A DNA stretch of 64,000 bases, taken from positions 76,644-140,643 of the forward strand of contig NZ_JAKFHA010000003.1 in NCBI RefSeq assembly GCF_021502675.1, given 5' to 3'. Positions within the stretch are counted from its first letter, which is position 1; every line of letters starts with the position of its first letter. Shown here piece after piece: positions 1 to 8,285 of the stretch. The notes below the pieces were generated by a model. It was not told where the DNA came from, searched no databases, and saw only the letters and a program-made list of their open reading frames with translations. The translations under genes and the position numbers were made by a program. This stretch comes from Yinghuangia soli. GTDB taxonomy: Bacteria; Actinomycetota; Actinomycetes; Streptomycetales; Streptomycetaceae.

Positions 1-1
1 C

Positions 2-346
2 CTCGTCCGCAGACGGAGGGGTGCGCGTCCCCGTGGGGAGCGGCCGGCCGATCACCACTATGAACTCGACGGCCGGAACGTCACCGACGAGCCCGGCCTA
101 TACCTGGCACTCGGCGAGGCGGTGAACGGTCCAGGCGGCTACTTCGGCTGCAACCTGGATGCCCTCGTCGACTGCCTGCGCGGCCGGTTCGGGTACACCG
201 CCCCGGGAACCCTTCTCTGGCGGGACGCCGCGACCGCCCGCGCCCACCTGTCCAGGCGCCTGACTCCGCACGGCCGGACGTACGATTTGTTCGCCGAGAC
301 CCTGCAGATCCTGGCCGAGGGCGGTATGCGCGTCGTCCTGGAGTGA
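2..346 (+). CDS. Barstar-family (ribonuclease inhibitor) protein, 5' end outside window
   Basis: The frame is open from the window edge, so the gene starts upstream. The visible part reads YELDGRNVTDEPGLYLALGE, then VNGPGGYFGCNLDALVDCLRG. That pattern (short beta strand, DEPGLY-type helix start, Gly-rich turn, NLDAL-D-L helix) is the hallmark of barstar-like proteins, which bind and block barnase-type extracellular RNases. The remaining C-terminal part (LLWRDAATAR, then a helix and a final strand ending in VVLE) fits the family length of about 90 to 130 residues. Any partner RNase would lie upstream and is not visible. An internal GTG at 122 would delete the first strand and helix, so it is not the true start. 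Confidence 0.8.
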   Translation, partial: LVRRRRGARPRGERPADHHYELDGRNVTDEPGLYLALGEAVNGPGGYFGCNLDALVDCLRGRFGYTAPGTLLWRDAATARAHLSRRLTPHGRTYDLFAETLQILAEGGMRVVLE

Positions 347-563
347 GCCGTATGGCCTGCTCCGCGAGTCGTACGACCGTTCCCCAAGCGTCGGTGAGAC
401 CGGGAGACCCGCTCAGCAGCATCAAAGGATCCCGAACTGTGTGCATCTCACCGGCGTACCGCTCCTGAGCAGGCAGTCGCCGCGGCGTCGCGGTCGGGCC
501 GCTGCAGGCCTGCTGCGGCCTCCGGGTGCAGGACGCCACGGCACTGATGCGAGCATTGCGGAT

Positions 564-1040
564 ATGGATCTTGAGCTCGACCCGCCGAACGGCGTCGGTG
601 CGCTGCGCATAGGCATGTTGACCGCTGAGGCCCACACGGCTCTCGAGTCTTTCCGCGACCCGGCAATGCCCTCGGCGTCCGACGCCCCCGGCCGGCACAT
701 CACTCGTCCCAGTAGCCTGATGATCAGCATCGGTTGCCTCAACGGGAGGCTGCAGGCCATCGAACTCTGGCGCCCGGAAACAGCCGAGGATGCAGTCCTC
801 TTCCGAGGCATCAATCTCTTCACCCTGTCCGCGCGCGAAGTCGTCGAGACCCTCCGACGCGAGGTCCGTATCGAGGCCAACGCCGACGATCCCGCATCGT
901 TCGTCGCTCCGGATCTGCTCTTGTCGTTCTGGCGGCCCTTCGAGGCGGACGACAACCCCGACGAAGAGCAGGGCTACTACTTCAATTCAGTCCTGCTCGC
1001 CAGACCCGGGTACTACGACGGGCCCGGCGCCAACGCTTAA
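564..1040 (+). CDS. Conserved hypothetical protein, 158 aa
   Basis: I do not recognise a named domain. The protein opens with MDLELDPPNGVGALRIGMLT, an acidic N-terminus with a 'P-NGVG-LRIGM' motif that recurs in small cytosolic actinobacterial proteins. No signal peptide or membrane segment is visible. The frame stays open upstream to 441, but codons before ATG 564 do not look like protein (many Arg and Gly), so 564 is preferred. It follows the barstar gene on the same strand after about 220 bases. Small soluble proteins beside a barstar can be immunity proteins, but that is only a guess from context. Confidence 0.6.
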   Translation: MDLELDPPNGVGALRIGMLTAEAHTALESFRDPAMPSASDAPGRHITRPSSLMISIGCLNGRLQAIELWRPETAEDAVLFRGINLFTLSAREVVETLRREVRIEANADDPASFVAPDLLLSFWRPFEADDNPDEEQGYYFNSVLLARPGYYDGPGANA

Positions 1041-1186
1041 GCGCCACCACTGGATCAGGACGAACGACCGGCGCGGGCCGGTGTCCGCGCCCGTCGGAAG
1101 ATCCGGCTGCGGTCGGGGATCACGGGGTAGATGGTGCGCGGCAGGTACGCCGAAGGGGCGGTGCATCGCGCTTGGTCTTTCGCGGG

Positions 1187-2089
1187 TCAGTCCCGCAGCC
1201 AGTGCAGTTCGTGTGCCACGGTCTTGGCGACGGCGCGGATGCGGTGGCTCAGGGGCGACTGCTCGTGTGGGAGCACCAGGTGGATCGTCAGGCGGGGTGC
1301 GCCTCGTAGGGGTCGCCAGGTGAGGCCGGCCGGTTGTGTCGTCGCTGCGGCTTCTCCGGCCGGGGCGAGGGTGGCGCCGTCGCGCAGGTCGTGCTGGGAC
1401 ATGTCGAAGGACACTGCGGGCGTGTGGAATCGCGGATGTGGGCGGATGTCCCGGAACAGCTCGGTGAGCTGATCGTGAATCACCGGGTTGGCCGCGCGGT
1501 CCGGGAGTCGTAGCGGATACGCAGCCGCGTCGGCGATCTCGATCTCCGGGTGTTCGGCCAAGGGATGGTTCTGCGCAAGCTGGACCCCGATGCGCGAACT
1601 CCGCAGCAGGAACCGGCGCACGCCGCGGCCCGGCTGTTCACCGCGGGTGATCCCGGCATCGATGCGGCCGTCGGCGACCGCGGCGGAGATCTCCGGCGTC
1701 GCCATCGGCACCGCGCCGACCTCGAGTCCCGGACTGCTGCGGATGAGCCTGTCCACCAGGGCCGGTACCGTTTCGGCCCCGGTGCTGACGCTGTATCCGA
1801 TGCGCAGTGTGCCCAGTTCGCCGGCCGCCGCGCTGCGGGCGGTGTCCCATGCCCGGTCCAGCGCCGCCAGCGCGGGCGGCGCGGACTCCGCCAACGCCGC
1901 ACCGGCCGCGGTCAATACGACGCTACGGGTGTTCCGGATCAGCAGGGCCGTGCCGAGTTCCCTCTCCAATCGGCGCATCCGGGCACTGAGTGCGGGCTGG
2001 GCAATGCCGATCCGTGCCGCCGCGCGGGTGAAGTTCAACTCCTGTGCCAGCACCAGGAAGTACCGCAGGCTCACCGTGTCCGGCGCCAC
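1187..2089 (-). CDS. LysR-family transcriptional regulator, 300 aa
   Basis: The N-terminus is a typical LysR winged helix-turn-helix: SLRYFLVLAQELNFTRAAAR, then IAQPALSARMRRLERELG. A linker helix and a substrate-binding domain follow (LRIGYS near residue 96). The length matches the family norm. The start is GTG. The gene is divergent from a DUF1330 gene at 2277 across 187 bases that contain two inverted repeats, the usual arrangement in which a LysR protein controls both itself and its neighbour. The effector is unknown. Confidence 0.93.
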   Translation of the reverse strand: MAPDTVSLRYFLVLAQELNFTRAAARIGIAQPALSARMRRLERELGTALLIRNTRSVVLTAAGAALAESAPPALAALDRAWDTARSAAAGELGTLRIGYSVSTGAETVPALVDRLIRSSPGLEVGAVPMATPEISAAVADGRIDAGITRGEQPGRGVRRFLLRSSRIGVQLAQNHPLAEHPEIEIADAAAYPLRLPDRAANPVIHDQLTELFRDIRPHPRFHTPAVSFDMSQHDLRDGATLAPAGEAAATTQPAGLTWRPLRGAPRLTIHLVLPHEQSPLSHRIRAVAKTVAHELHWLRD

Positions 2090-2182
2090 GCGCGCCCCCT
2101 GCCGATTGATAACGATCCGTTCTGAGTCTATCGCGTACTGGTCTTTCCCTCGGCGGCAGATCCCGACCTAGCCTGCGCATAC

Positions 2183-2228
2183 GCCGTTTCGAACGGCATC
2201 AGTACGCGTCGCCGGGATCGATCGATCC
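2183..2228. promoter_or_regulatory. Two inverted repeats between divergent LysR and DUF1330 genes
   Basis: Two symmetrical elements lie here. GCCGTT-TCG-AACGGC spans 2183-2197 (6-bp perfect arms). GGATCGATCGATCC spans 2215-2228 and is a 14-bp perfect palindrome. They lie 49 to 94 bases ahead of the DUF1330 start. They are candidate LysR operator sites; the assignment rests on position only. Confidence 0.4.
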
Positions 2229-2276
2229 GGGTGTCACCTCGACGTCGGATGCGTCCGGCCGAGCACAGGAGGTTCC

Positions 2277-2570
2277 ATGGCCAAGGGCTACTGGGTCAGT
2301 GTCTACCCCGCCATTTCCGACCTTGAGCTGACTGCCTACTTCGGCCTGGCCGGTCCGGCTGTCCAGGCCGAGGGCGGGCGCGTCCTGTCCGGCGGCGGTC
2401 GCGTCGTCGCGCACGAGGCCGGCCTCGCGGAACGCGTCGTGCTGGTCGAGTTCGACAGCTTTGAACAGGCCGCCGCGGCGTACGAGAGCGAGGCGTACCA
2501 GAAGGCGTTGGCGGCCCTGCCCGACGGCTTCGAGCGCGACTTCCGCATTGTGGAAGGTGTCATCGGCTGA
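2277..2570 (+). CDS. DUF1330 domain protein, 97 aa
   Basis: A single-domain protein of the dimeric alpha/beta-barrel (ferredoxin-like) fold: MAKGYWVSVYPAISDLELTA at the start, GGRVVAHE in the middle, and the family's diagnostic stretch VLVEFDSFEQAAAAYESEAY near residues 58-77. DUF1330 proteins are small cytosolic proteins of unclear biochemical role. The start ATG has an AGGAGG-like site (acaggaggttcc) at good spacing. It is transcribed away from the LysR gene, so it is the likely regulated target. Confidence 0.88.
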   Translation: MAKGYWVSVYPAISDLELTAYFGLAGPAVQAEGGRVLSGGGRVVAHEAGLAERVVLVEFDSFEQAAAAYESEAYQKALAALPDGFERDFRIVEGVIG

Positions 2571-2756
2571 CCGGTCGACCCGGTTCGGCGCCGGTGTCCT
2601 GGATGGCTTGGCCGCATCGGGGGCATCCGCCGGATCGGGGCATGAGAGAAGACCCGACACGCCGCCAGATGTAATGTGACATGGCATCAGGTGCCGAGGG
2701 GGCGACCCCTCTGCATCGCGTTGCCTTGCCCTTTCGCGTTGATCTCGGGAGTTCGC

Positions 2757-3707
2757 ATGTACGCACGGCCGCTCGGTCCTGATGCCACCCTCTCGCCCCT
2801 GGAGCCTTGGCAGGCAGAGGAGTTCCTCGCCAACCTGGACCGGTGCCGTGACCACATCTCACCCTGGGTCGGCGCATCGTTCGTGGCTGTCGATCTGGAG
2901 GCCGCGGAGAGGGTGCTGGGCCGGTACTGGGAGCGCCAGGCGCGGACCGGGGGCGGTATCCACGGCATACGGGTGGACGGTGTTCTCGTCGGCGGCGTCA
3001 TGTTCGTCTCGGTCGACACCGCGACCGGCGAGGCCGAGATCGGCGTGTGGGTCGAAACGGCCGCCGAGGGCCGCGGTCTGGTGACGCGGGCCGCCGCGCT
3101 GCTGATCGACTGGGGGTTCCGGGAGCGTGGTCTGCGTCGGATCGTGTGGCACACACTCTCGGACAACAAGCGCGGCATCGCCGTCGCCCAGCGCCTCGGC
3201 TTCACGTTCGAGGCAACGGACGAAGCGAGCGAGATCCCCATGGAATTCTGGACGATCGGGCCGGACGCCTGGCTCGGCACTCGCCCCGATGCCCCGGAGA
3301 TGTCGGACGAGGAGCAAGTGGATGCGCTCGGCGAGGCGTTCCTCGGTGCGTTCACGAACGCCGGCGGACGTACGGTCGACCTCCCCGCCCTGCTCCCGTC
3401 CTTCGCGCCCGGCGCCGTGATCATCAGCCACGGCGATCCGGTGAAGCACGAGTCCCCGGAGGAGTTCCTGACGCCCCGCCAGGCGCTGCTCACTGGCGGC
3501 GAGTTGACCGATTTCCGGGAGTGGACGACGAGCCGCTCCACGGTGGTCTCCGGCAACGTCGCGCAGCGCCTGGTGCGGTACGCCAAGTCCGGCATGCTGC
3601 GCGGCGCCCCCCTGACCGGTGGCGGCACCAAGTCCATGCAGTTCGTGCGTACCGCCGACGGCTGGCGGATCAGCGCGATCACGCTGGCCGACGACAGCAC
3701 CGGCTGA
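2757..3707 (+). CDS. GNAT acetyltransferase fused to an NTF2/SnoaL-like domain, 316 aa
   Basis: Residues 1-175 are a RimJ/RimL-type GNAT N-acetyltransferase: MYARPLG-PDATLSPLEPW, GEAEIGVWVETAAEGRGLVT (acetyl-CoA-binding loop region), and HTLSDNKRGIAVAQRLGFTF, the family's 'N-S-VAERLGF' signature. After EFWTIGPDAWLG, the remaining 130 residues form a second domain (EQVDALGEAFLGAFTNAGGR; SMQFVRTADGWRISAI) that ends like an NTF2/SnoaL-fold DUF4440-type protein. The start at ATG 2757 is chosen because GGGAG lies 7 bases upstream and the protein-like sequence begins there; the frame is open further back. The fusion is unusual. The acceptor substrate is unknown. Confidence 0.8.
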   Translation: MYARPLGPDATLSPLEPWQAEEFLANLDRCRDHISPWVGASFVAVDLEAAERVLGRYWERQARTGGGIHGIRVDGVLVGGVMFVSVDTATGEAEIGVWVETAAEGRGLVTRAAALLIDWGFRERGLRRIVWHTLSDNKRGIAVAQRLGFTFEATDEASEIPMEFWTIGPDAWLGTRPDAPEMSDEEQVDALGEAFLGAFTNAGGRTVDLPALLPSFAPGAVIISHGDPVKHESPEEFLTPRQALLTGGELTDFREWTTSRSTVVSGNVAQRLVRYAKSGMLRGAPLTGGGTKSMQFVRTADGWRISAITLADDSTG

Positions 3708-3850
3708 CGCGGCGGCATGCCGTCCCTCGGCCGCGAGGCCGGTGCCGCCCGTTGTCCGGATTGCGCGGCGGCGGTTTCGAGTGTCGGTCGGCCGTGCCAT
3801 CCTCGCCTCGCGATCAGCGCCGGGTCACGCCCACGTCGGGAGGCCAGAGC

Positions 3851-4507
3851 ATGGCGGACTACGTTCGTACGTACCGCTTCGGCATGACGCCGCGCGAAGC
3901 GTACGGGGAGGCGGCCGGCGACAGCATCGCGGCCATGCTGGACCGCGCGGAGGCCGACCGGCGCCGGCCGCCCGCCCCGGATCCGGAGGGTCCGGAGGGT
4001 CCGGCCGGCGACGGTACGGGTCGCCGGACGCTCGGCCGGGCACTCGATCTGGGTTGCGGGCGCGGCGAGTTCACCCCGCTGCTGGCCGCTCGCGGCTGGC
4101 AGGCGGTCGGTATCGACGGCGTCCCGGCGTCGGTCGAAGCGGCCCGGCGGCGCGGCAATGCCGGGGTCTCGTACGTCGCCGGGGACGTCACGGATCTGGC
4201 ATCCGCCCGCCTGGGCACCTTCGACCTCTTCTTCGACGTCGGCTGCTTCCACGGCCTCGACGCACGACGCCGGCACGCCGTCGGGCAGGGCGTGACCACA
4301 CTCGCGCGCCCCGGCGCGGTGCTTCTGATGCTGGCGTACGGGCCGTCGCAGTTCCGCACAATGGTCGGCGGGGCGAGCCGGGAGGAGGTGGAAGAGGCCT
4401 TCCCGCGCTGGGAGTTGCGCGCGATCGATCCGGCGGACACCACCGGCTTGGGCTGGCCGATGAACCGGACGAAGCCGCGGTGGTACCGGCTGCGCCTCAA
4501 GCCGTAG
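3851..4507 (+). CDS. SAM-dependent class I methyltransferase, 218 aa
   Basis: The SAM-binding motif I is clear: ALDLGCGRGEFTPLLAARGW near residue 64, followed by an acidic strand end (VGIDGVPASVEAARRRG) and motif II-like VAGDVTDLAS. FDLFFDVGCFHGLDARRRHA resembles motif IV of small thiopurine- or tellurite-type methyltransferases. The C-terminus WPMNRTKPRWYRLRLKP is basic. ATG 3851 is preceded by GGGAGG at suitable spacing (cgggaggccagagc). The substrate cannot be told from sequence. Confidence 0.85.
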   Translation: MADYVRTYRFGMTPREAYGEAAGDSIAAMLDRAEADRRRPPAPDPEGPEGPAGDGTGRRTLGRALDLGCGRGEFTPLLAARGWQAVGIDGVPASVEAARRRGNAGVSYVAGDVTDLASARLGTFDLFFDVGCFHGLDARRRHAVGQGVTTLARPGAVLLMLAYGPSQFRTMVGGASREEVEEAFPRWELRAIDPADTTGLGWPMNRTKPRWYRLRLKP

Positions 4508-4535
4508 GCCTGAGCGCTCATGCCCTCAGGCCTAC
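4504..4535. terminator. Bidirectional terminator hairpin
   Basis: GTAGGCCTGAG (4504-4514) and CTCAGGCCTAC (4525-4535) form a perfect 11-bp stem with a 10-base loop between two convergent genes. The stem begins inside the methyltransferase stop codon. There is no T-run, as is common in high-GC actinobacteria. Confidence 0.75.
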
Positions 4536-4561
4536 TGCCTTGGAGCCCTGAAGCCCCCGGA

Positions 4562-5206
4562 TCACACCCGGTACGCGAACCCCGTCCGGTACGCCCACAC
4601 CACCGCCTGGGTGCGGTCCCGCACCTCCAGCTTGGTCAGCACGTGCTTGACGTGCGTCTTCACCGTCTCGACGGACAGGTGCAGGGACGCCGCGATCTCG
4701 GTGTTCGACTGCCCGGCCGCCATCGCCCGCAGGACGTCCGCCTCGCGGTCCGTGAGCCGGGCCGAACGCTCGTGGTCGGGTGCGGTCCGGGCCGCGTGCG
4801 CGTCGAAGAGGCGGCGGGCGACGGACGGGGAGACCACCGTCTCGCCGTCCGCGACCGCGCGTATCCCCGCGACCAGTTCCTCGGGCGACGCGCGCTTGAG
4901 CAGGAACCCGTCGGCGCCGGCCACGATCGCGTCGTCCACGACGTCGTCGAGGTCGAAGGTCGTGAGCACCAGGACGCGCGGGCGCGGGTCGGCGGCCATC
5001 AGCTCGCGGGTCGCCGAGACGCCGTCGCGCAGCGGCATGCGGATGTCCATGACCACCACGTCCGGCCGGTGCAGCGCGGCCGCGTGCACGGCTTGGTGGC
5101 CGTCGGACGCCTCGCCGACCACGGCGATGCCCTCCTCCGCGGCCAGCAGTGCGCGCAGGCCGCCGCGTACGAGGGCGTCGTCGTCGGCGAGCAGTACGCG
5201 GATCAT
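4562..5206 (-). CDS. NarL/LuxR-type response regulator, 214 aa
   Basis: The receiver domain begins MIRVLLADDD; the phospho-acceptor is D54 in VVMDIRMPL, and the conserved Thr and Lys are visible in VLVLTTFD and LLKRASPEEL. The C-terminal LuxR helix-turn-helix reads LTDREADVLRAMAAGQSNTE followed by IAASLHLSVETVKTHVKHVL. The start overlaps the sensor kinase stop by 4 bases, so the two are co-translated. The arrangement is a standard NarL-type two-component pair. Confidence 0.96.
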   Translation of the reverse strand: MIRVLLADDDALVRGGLRALLAAEEGIAVVGEASDGHQAVHAAALHRPDVVVMDIRMPLRDGVSATRELMAADPRPRVLVLTTFDLDDVVDDAIVAGADGFLLKRASPEELVAGIRAVADGETVVSPSVARRLFDAHAARTAPDHERSARLTDREADVLRAMAAGQSNTEIAASLHLSVETVKTHVKHVLTKLEVRDRTQAVVWAYRTGFAYRV

Positions 5207-6270
5207 GCGCGTCCCCCGGCCGGCAGCGTGGCGCGTACCCGGAAGCCACCCTCGAACGGCCCCGCGTCCAGCTCGCCGCCCGCGGAACGCGCCCGCTCGC
5301 GCATGTTCGCGAGCCCGCGTCCGGGCACGACCGTGGGACGGTCGCTCTCGTTGACCACGTCCAGGACGACCTTGTCGCCGACGCGGGCCAGTCCGACGTC
5401 GATGCGTCCGCCGGTGCTGTGCCGCAGCGCGTTGGTGACGGCCTCCTGGACGATCCGGTGCAGGGCCTGCGCGGCGCCCGGGCCGAGGTCGACGTCTTCG
5501 GCCTCCAGCCGCATCTCGCGTCCGGCGGCGCGTACGCGGTCGGCCAGCAGCCCCAGGTCGGGCGCGGCACGTTCGTCACGGACGACACGCACCAAGCGGT
5601 CCAGCTCGCCGAGCGCCTCGCGGCCCACGCTCTCGACATGCCCGAGCGCCTCCAGGGCGAACGCCGGGTTGTCGGCGAACACGCGTCGCCCGACGCCGGC
5701 CTGAAGGACCATCACGTTCACCGCGTGCCCGAGGGAATCGTGCAGCTCGCGCGCGAGTACCTCGCGTTCCTCGGCCCGGAGGCGGGCCTGTTCCGCGGCG
5801 GTGGCGATCCGGCGGCTGTACGCGGCGTCCCCGGCGGCAGAGGCGATCAGCGCGCACATGGCGATCCCGAACAGTTCGAGGGTGCCCACCGGCCCGCGGT
5901 CGAACGCCGCGTACCCGGCGACCGCCCCTACGGTCAGCACGACCGCGACGACCCGCGCACGCCGCCCGCGCAGCGAGAAGCAGGTGAACAGCGCGATCCA
6001 CGGGAACCAGTGCACGACGGTCGCCGCGTATCCGGCCGCCGCATTCGCCACCACGACGACCGCCGTCGCGGCCAACACGGCCACCGGCGCGGACTTGCGC
6101 CACCACAGCACCGCGGCAGCCGCCATCGCGAACCCAACGCCGAAGATGTCGGCCCCGCGGTACGGCTCGCCCGCATCCAGGACCGCGGCGGCCGATCCGG
6201 CCGCGAGTACCAGCGCGGCAACCAACCCGGCCTCGGGGCGCCGCAGCGCGTTGTATGCCTTTCGCCTCAC
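5203..6270 (-). CDS. NarL-type sensor histidine kinase, about 355 aa
   Basis: The N-terminal half has four to five hydrophobic segments (LVAALVLAAGSAAAVLDAG; VGFAMAAAAVLWW; VAVLAATAVVVVANAAAGYA; VVAVVLTVGAVAGYAAF). A HisKA_3 domain follows, with the phospho-accepting His in ARELHDSLGHAVNVMVLQAG. The HATPase carries the N box (VQEAVTNALRHS) and a G box (GRGLANMRERARSAGG). No periplasmic sensor domain is evident, so the membrane block itself may sense. GTG 6270 is one possible start. A TTG at 6315 would add 15 residues; neither has a strong ribosome site. Confidence 0.92.
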   Translation of the reverse strand: MRRKAYNALRRPEAGLVAALVLAAGSAAAVLDAGEPYRGADIFGVGFAMAAAAVLWWRKSAPVAVLAATAVVVVANAAAGYAATVVHWFPWIALFTCFSLRGRRARVVAVVLTVGAVAGYAAFDRGPVGTLELFGIAMCALIASAAGDAAYSRRIATAAEQARLRAEEREVLARELHDSLGHAVNVMVLQAGVGRRVFADNPAFALEALGHVESVGREALGELDRLVRVVRDERAAPDLGLLADRVRAAGREMRLEAEDVDLGPGAAQALHRIVQEAVTNALRHSTGGRIDVGLARVGDKVVLDVVNESDRPTVVPGRGLANMRERARSAGGELDAGPFEGGFRVRATLPAGGRA

Positions 6271-6574
6271 GGGCCAAGTCAACCTGCTGGTCCAGCTACG
6301 CCGCCTCCCTCGCAAGAGGGAGACGGAACCCCTGCGACGAGGGGCGCAGCGGACGGCCTGCTCTTTCTAGCGTGAGACATCGGGACAGGCGGTCAGCCGG
6401 ACGCCGGTCCGCCGGGAGGGGTGTGCGGCGTCGACGGTCGTCGTCGCCTAGCACCGTCGACCGCCCACCCCACCGGTCTCCCCCCACCCGGCACAAGCCA
6501 CCGCGCCCGCCGCTCACCTTGCCCCCTGCTGCCCGCATCCGGCGGCCCCAGCCGACTCCGAAAGGCCTCGCCTC
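6271..6574. other. Intergenic region with one hairpin between divergent genes
   Basis: No protein-like frame is seen. GTCGACGGT (6430-6438) and ACCGTCGAC (6453-6461) form a perfect 9-bp inverted repeat with a 14-base spacer. It could be an operator shared by the histidine kinase and the downstream membrane protein gene. A GAAAGG ribosome site for the 6575 gene lies at the end. Confidence 0.4.
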
Positions 6575-7309
6575 ATGCCTGCCGTCCCCGGTCCGCCTGC
6601 CCCTCCGTCCCCTGCCGCCGCCCCGCTGCTCACTCCGGTGGCAGGACGCGCACCGCGCTCGCGGCGGCACAGTGTCGGCATCTGGTGGCTGGCGCTCACC
6701 GCCCTGGCCATCGCCGTCGTCGCGCCGCTGCCGTACCTCACCGAGACGCTCGACCGCCTGGCGAACGAGGACGCCGACCTCGCCGCCAACTACGCGGACC
6801 GGCCTGCCTGGGTGCAGGCGTTCTTCTACACGCACATCGTGGCGGCCGGCATCGCGCTGTTCCTCTCCCCTTTGCAACTCTCCGGGCGGATCCGCCGCCG
6901 CGCGCCCCGGCTGCACCGGGCAACGGGACGGGTCGTCATCGTCGGCATCTTCATCGGTGGCGCCGCAGGGCTGGTCCTCTCCCCCATGAACGTCGCCGAC
7001 GAGATCGGCTTCGCCGGCTTCGGCGCCCTGGCGCTCCTGTGGCTCACCTTCGCCGCCGCAGGCCTGCGCGCGATCCTGCACGGTGACGTCGCGGCCCACC
7101 GCCGCTGGATGCTGCGCGCGTTCGCCATGACCTATGCCGCGGTGACGCTGCGCCTGTGGCTGCTGATCCTGGTCCCGGCGATCGGCGACTTCAGGGACGC
7201 GTACGTCTTCGTACCGTTCCTGTGCTGGGTCCCCAACCTGATCGTGGTCGAACTCGTCCTCCGCCGCTCGGGCACCGCCCGGGCACAGCTCCGGCCGCAG
7301 TCCGGCTGA
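6575..7309 (+). CDS. DUF2306-type multi-pass membrane protein, 244 aa
   Basis: After a Pro-rich cytoplasmic N-terminus (about 30 residues), seven hydrophobic segments are visible: LALTALAIAVVAPLPYL, FFYTHIVAAGIALFLSPLQL, VVIVGIFIGGAAGLVL, FGALALLWLTFAAAGL, and others to the end. The family signature HRATGRVV (His after the second helix) and HRRWMLRAFAMTYAAVTLRL are both present; they are typical of DUF2306 proteins, which resemble cytochrome-b-type four-helix membrane proteins with conserved His. Function is unknown. ATG 6575 has GAAAGG 9 bases upstream. Confidence 0.82.
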   Translation: MPAVPGPPAPPSPAAAPLLTPVAGRAPRSRRHSVGIWWLALTALAIAVVAPLPYLTETLDRLANEDADLAANYADRPAWVQAFFYTHIVAAGIALFLSPLQLSGRIRRRAPRLHRATGRVVIVGIFIGGAAGLVLSPMNVADEIGFAGFGALALLWLTFAAAGLRAILHGDVAAHRRWMLRAFAMTYAAVTLRLWLLILVPAIGDFRDAYVFVPFLCWVPNLIVVELVLRRSGTARAQLRPQSG

Positions 7310-7357
7310 CGCACAAATCCGATTGCCGGGGCGGGCGCCCCCCAGCAAACTGCCGCG

Positions 7358-7741
7358 GTGGAGATGCCTTCGCCGTGGACCGGCCCGACCGTCCTGCCCG
7401 CTCCGGATGCGCGCGTTCGGGACCTCGTCATCGACTACGGCGGCATGGACGAAGTGGTGGCCGGACTGGTGCTGCCCACGGGTGCGCCGATGGCTGTCCT
7501 CAGCGCGTTGGAGACCGCGCGGGAACTGGTTCGGCACTCGTACTACCGGTACGAGTTCGCCACAGTCGGCGTCCTGCAGTCCCTGGTCGCGCTGGAGATT
7601 GTGCTCGATGGCCGGGCGGCGGAGCTGCCGGCCGAACTGGTCGAGCGGATCGATCGCGTTCGGCTGCTCCGCGACAAGGTCTCCCGGGTCGCCGCCGCGC
7701 GCCACACGCCGTCCGCGGGAGCGACGTACGACGACGCCTAG
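7358..7741 (+). CDS. Hypothetical protein, 127 aa
   Basis: A soluble, mostly helical protein with no domain I recognise. Visible features are VLSALETARELVRHSYYRYE and VGVLQSLVALEIVLDGRAAE, a pattern seen in small cytosolic proteins that form helical bundles. It starts at GTG 7358 (or ATG 7364) 49 bases after the DUF2306 gene and ends just before the ArsR operators. The region has normal third-position GC, so it is probably a real gene. Confidence 0.6.
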   Translation: MEMPSPWTGPTVLPAPDARVRDLVIDYGGMDEVVAGLVLPTGAPMAVLSALETARELVRHSYYRYEFATVGVLQSLVALEIVLDGRAAELPAELVERIDRVRLLRDKVSRVAAARHTPSAGATYDDA

Positions 7742-7752
7742 CCTCATCAATG

Positions 7753-7803
7753 CGCAACCCTGAGGTTGCGTATTCTATTTCGACGTGCAACCCTGAGATT
7801 GCA
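7753..7803. promoter_or_regulatory. Twin operators of the SRPBCC-ArsR operon
   Basis: CGCAACC-CTGA-GGTTGCG (7753-7770) is a perfect 7-bp inverted repeat. TGCAACC-CTGA-GATTGCA (7786-7803) is the same element with one mismatch. Their centres are 33 bases apart, about three helical turns, so two dimers would bind the same face. They sit directly ahead of the operon that encodes an ArsR-type repressor, which is the expected autoregulatory site. TATTCTATTT between them is the only A/T-rich stretch and may hold the -10 element. Confidence 0.7.
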
Positions 7804-7835
7804 CCTGATGGGACGACCGCATAGGGAGACACCCC

Positions 7836-8285
7836 ATGACCGAGGACCGCATCGAGCGCGAGACCCTGATCGACGCGCCCTTGGAACGCGTCTGGAAGTT
7901 GGTCGCCGAACCCGGCTTCTGGGTCGCCGAGGCCGGCTCCTTCGAAGGCACCGTGGCCGAGGAAGGCCTGGAAATCGTCGCCCGGAACCCGCAGTACGGC
8001 GACTTCCCGGTACGCGTCGAGAAGGTCGACGCGCCCACTTACCTCTCCTACCGCTGGGCCAGCGCCTTCCCGGGCGCGGAGCTGACCGAAGGCAACAGCA
8101 CGCTCGTCGAGTTCACCCTCACCTCCGAGGGCGACAAGACCCGGCTGCGGGTCGTGGAGAGCGGGTTCGCGGCGCTGGTCGCCGCCGAAGAGGTCCGCGC
8201 GCAGGCCGTACGGGACAACACCGGCGGTTGGGCCGACGTCCTCGAGGCGTTCAAGGGCCGCGCCGAACAGCCGCCCGCGGCGTGA
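7836..8285 (+). CDS. SRPBCC (AHSA1-like) domain protein, 149 aa
   Basis: The sequence has the START/Bet v1-like pattern of AHSA1-type proteins: IERETLIDAPLERVWKLVAE at the start, YLSYRWASAFPG in the middle, and a C-terminal helix GGWADVLEAFKGRAEQ. This fold makes a hydrophobic cavity that binds a ligand. In actinobacteria such proteins are very often paired with an ArsR repressor, as here: the stop overlaps the next start (GTGA), so both are translated together. Ligand and role are unknown. Confidence 0.9.
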   Translation: MTEDRIERETLIDAPLERVWKLVAEPGFWVAEAGSFEGTVAEEGLEIVARNPQYGDFPVRVEKVDAPTYLSYRWASAFPGAELTEGNSTLVEFTLTSEGDKTRLRVVESGFAALVAAEEVRAQAVRDNTGGWADVLEAFKGRAEQPPAA

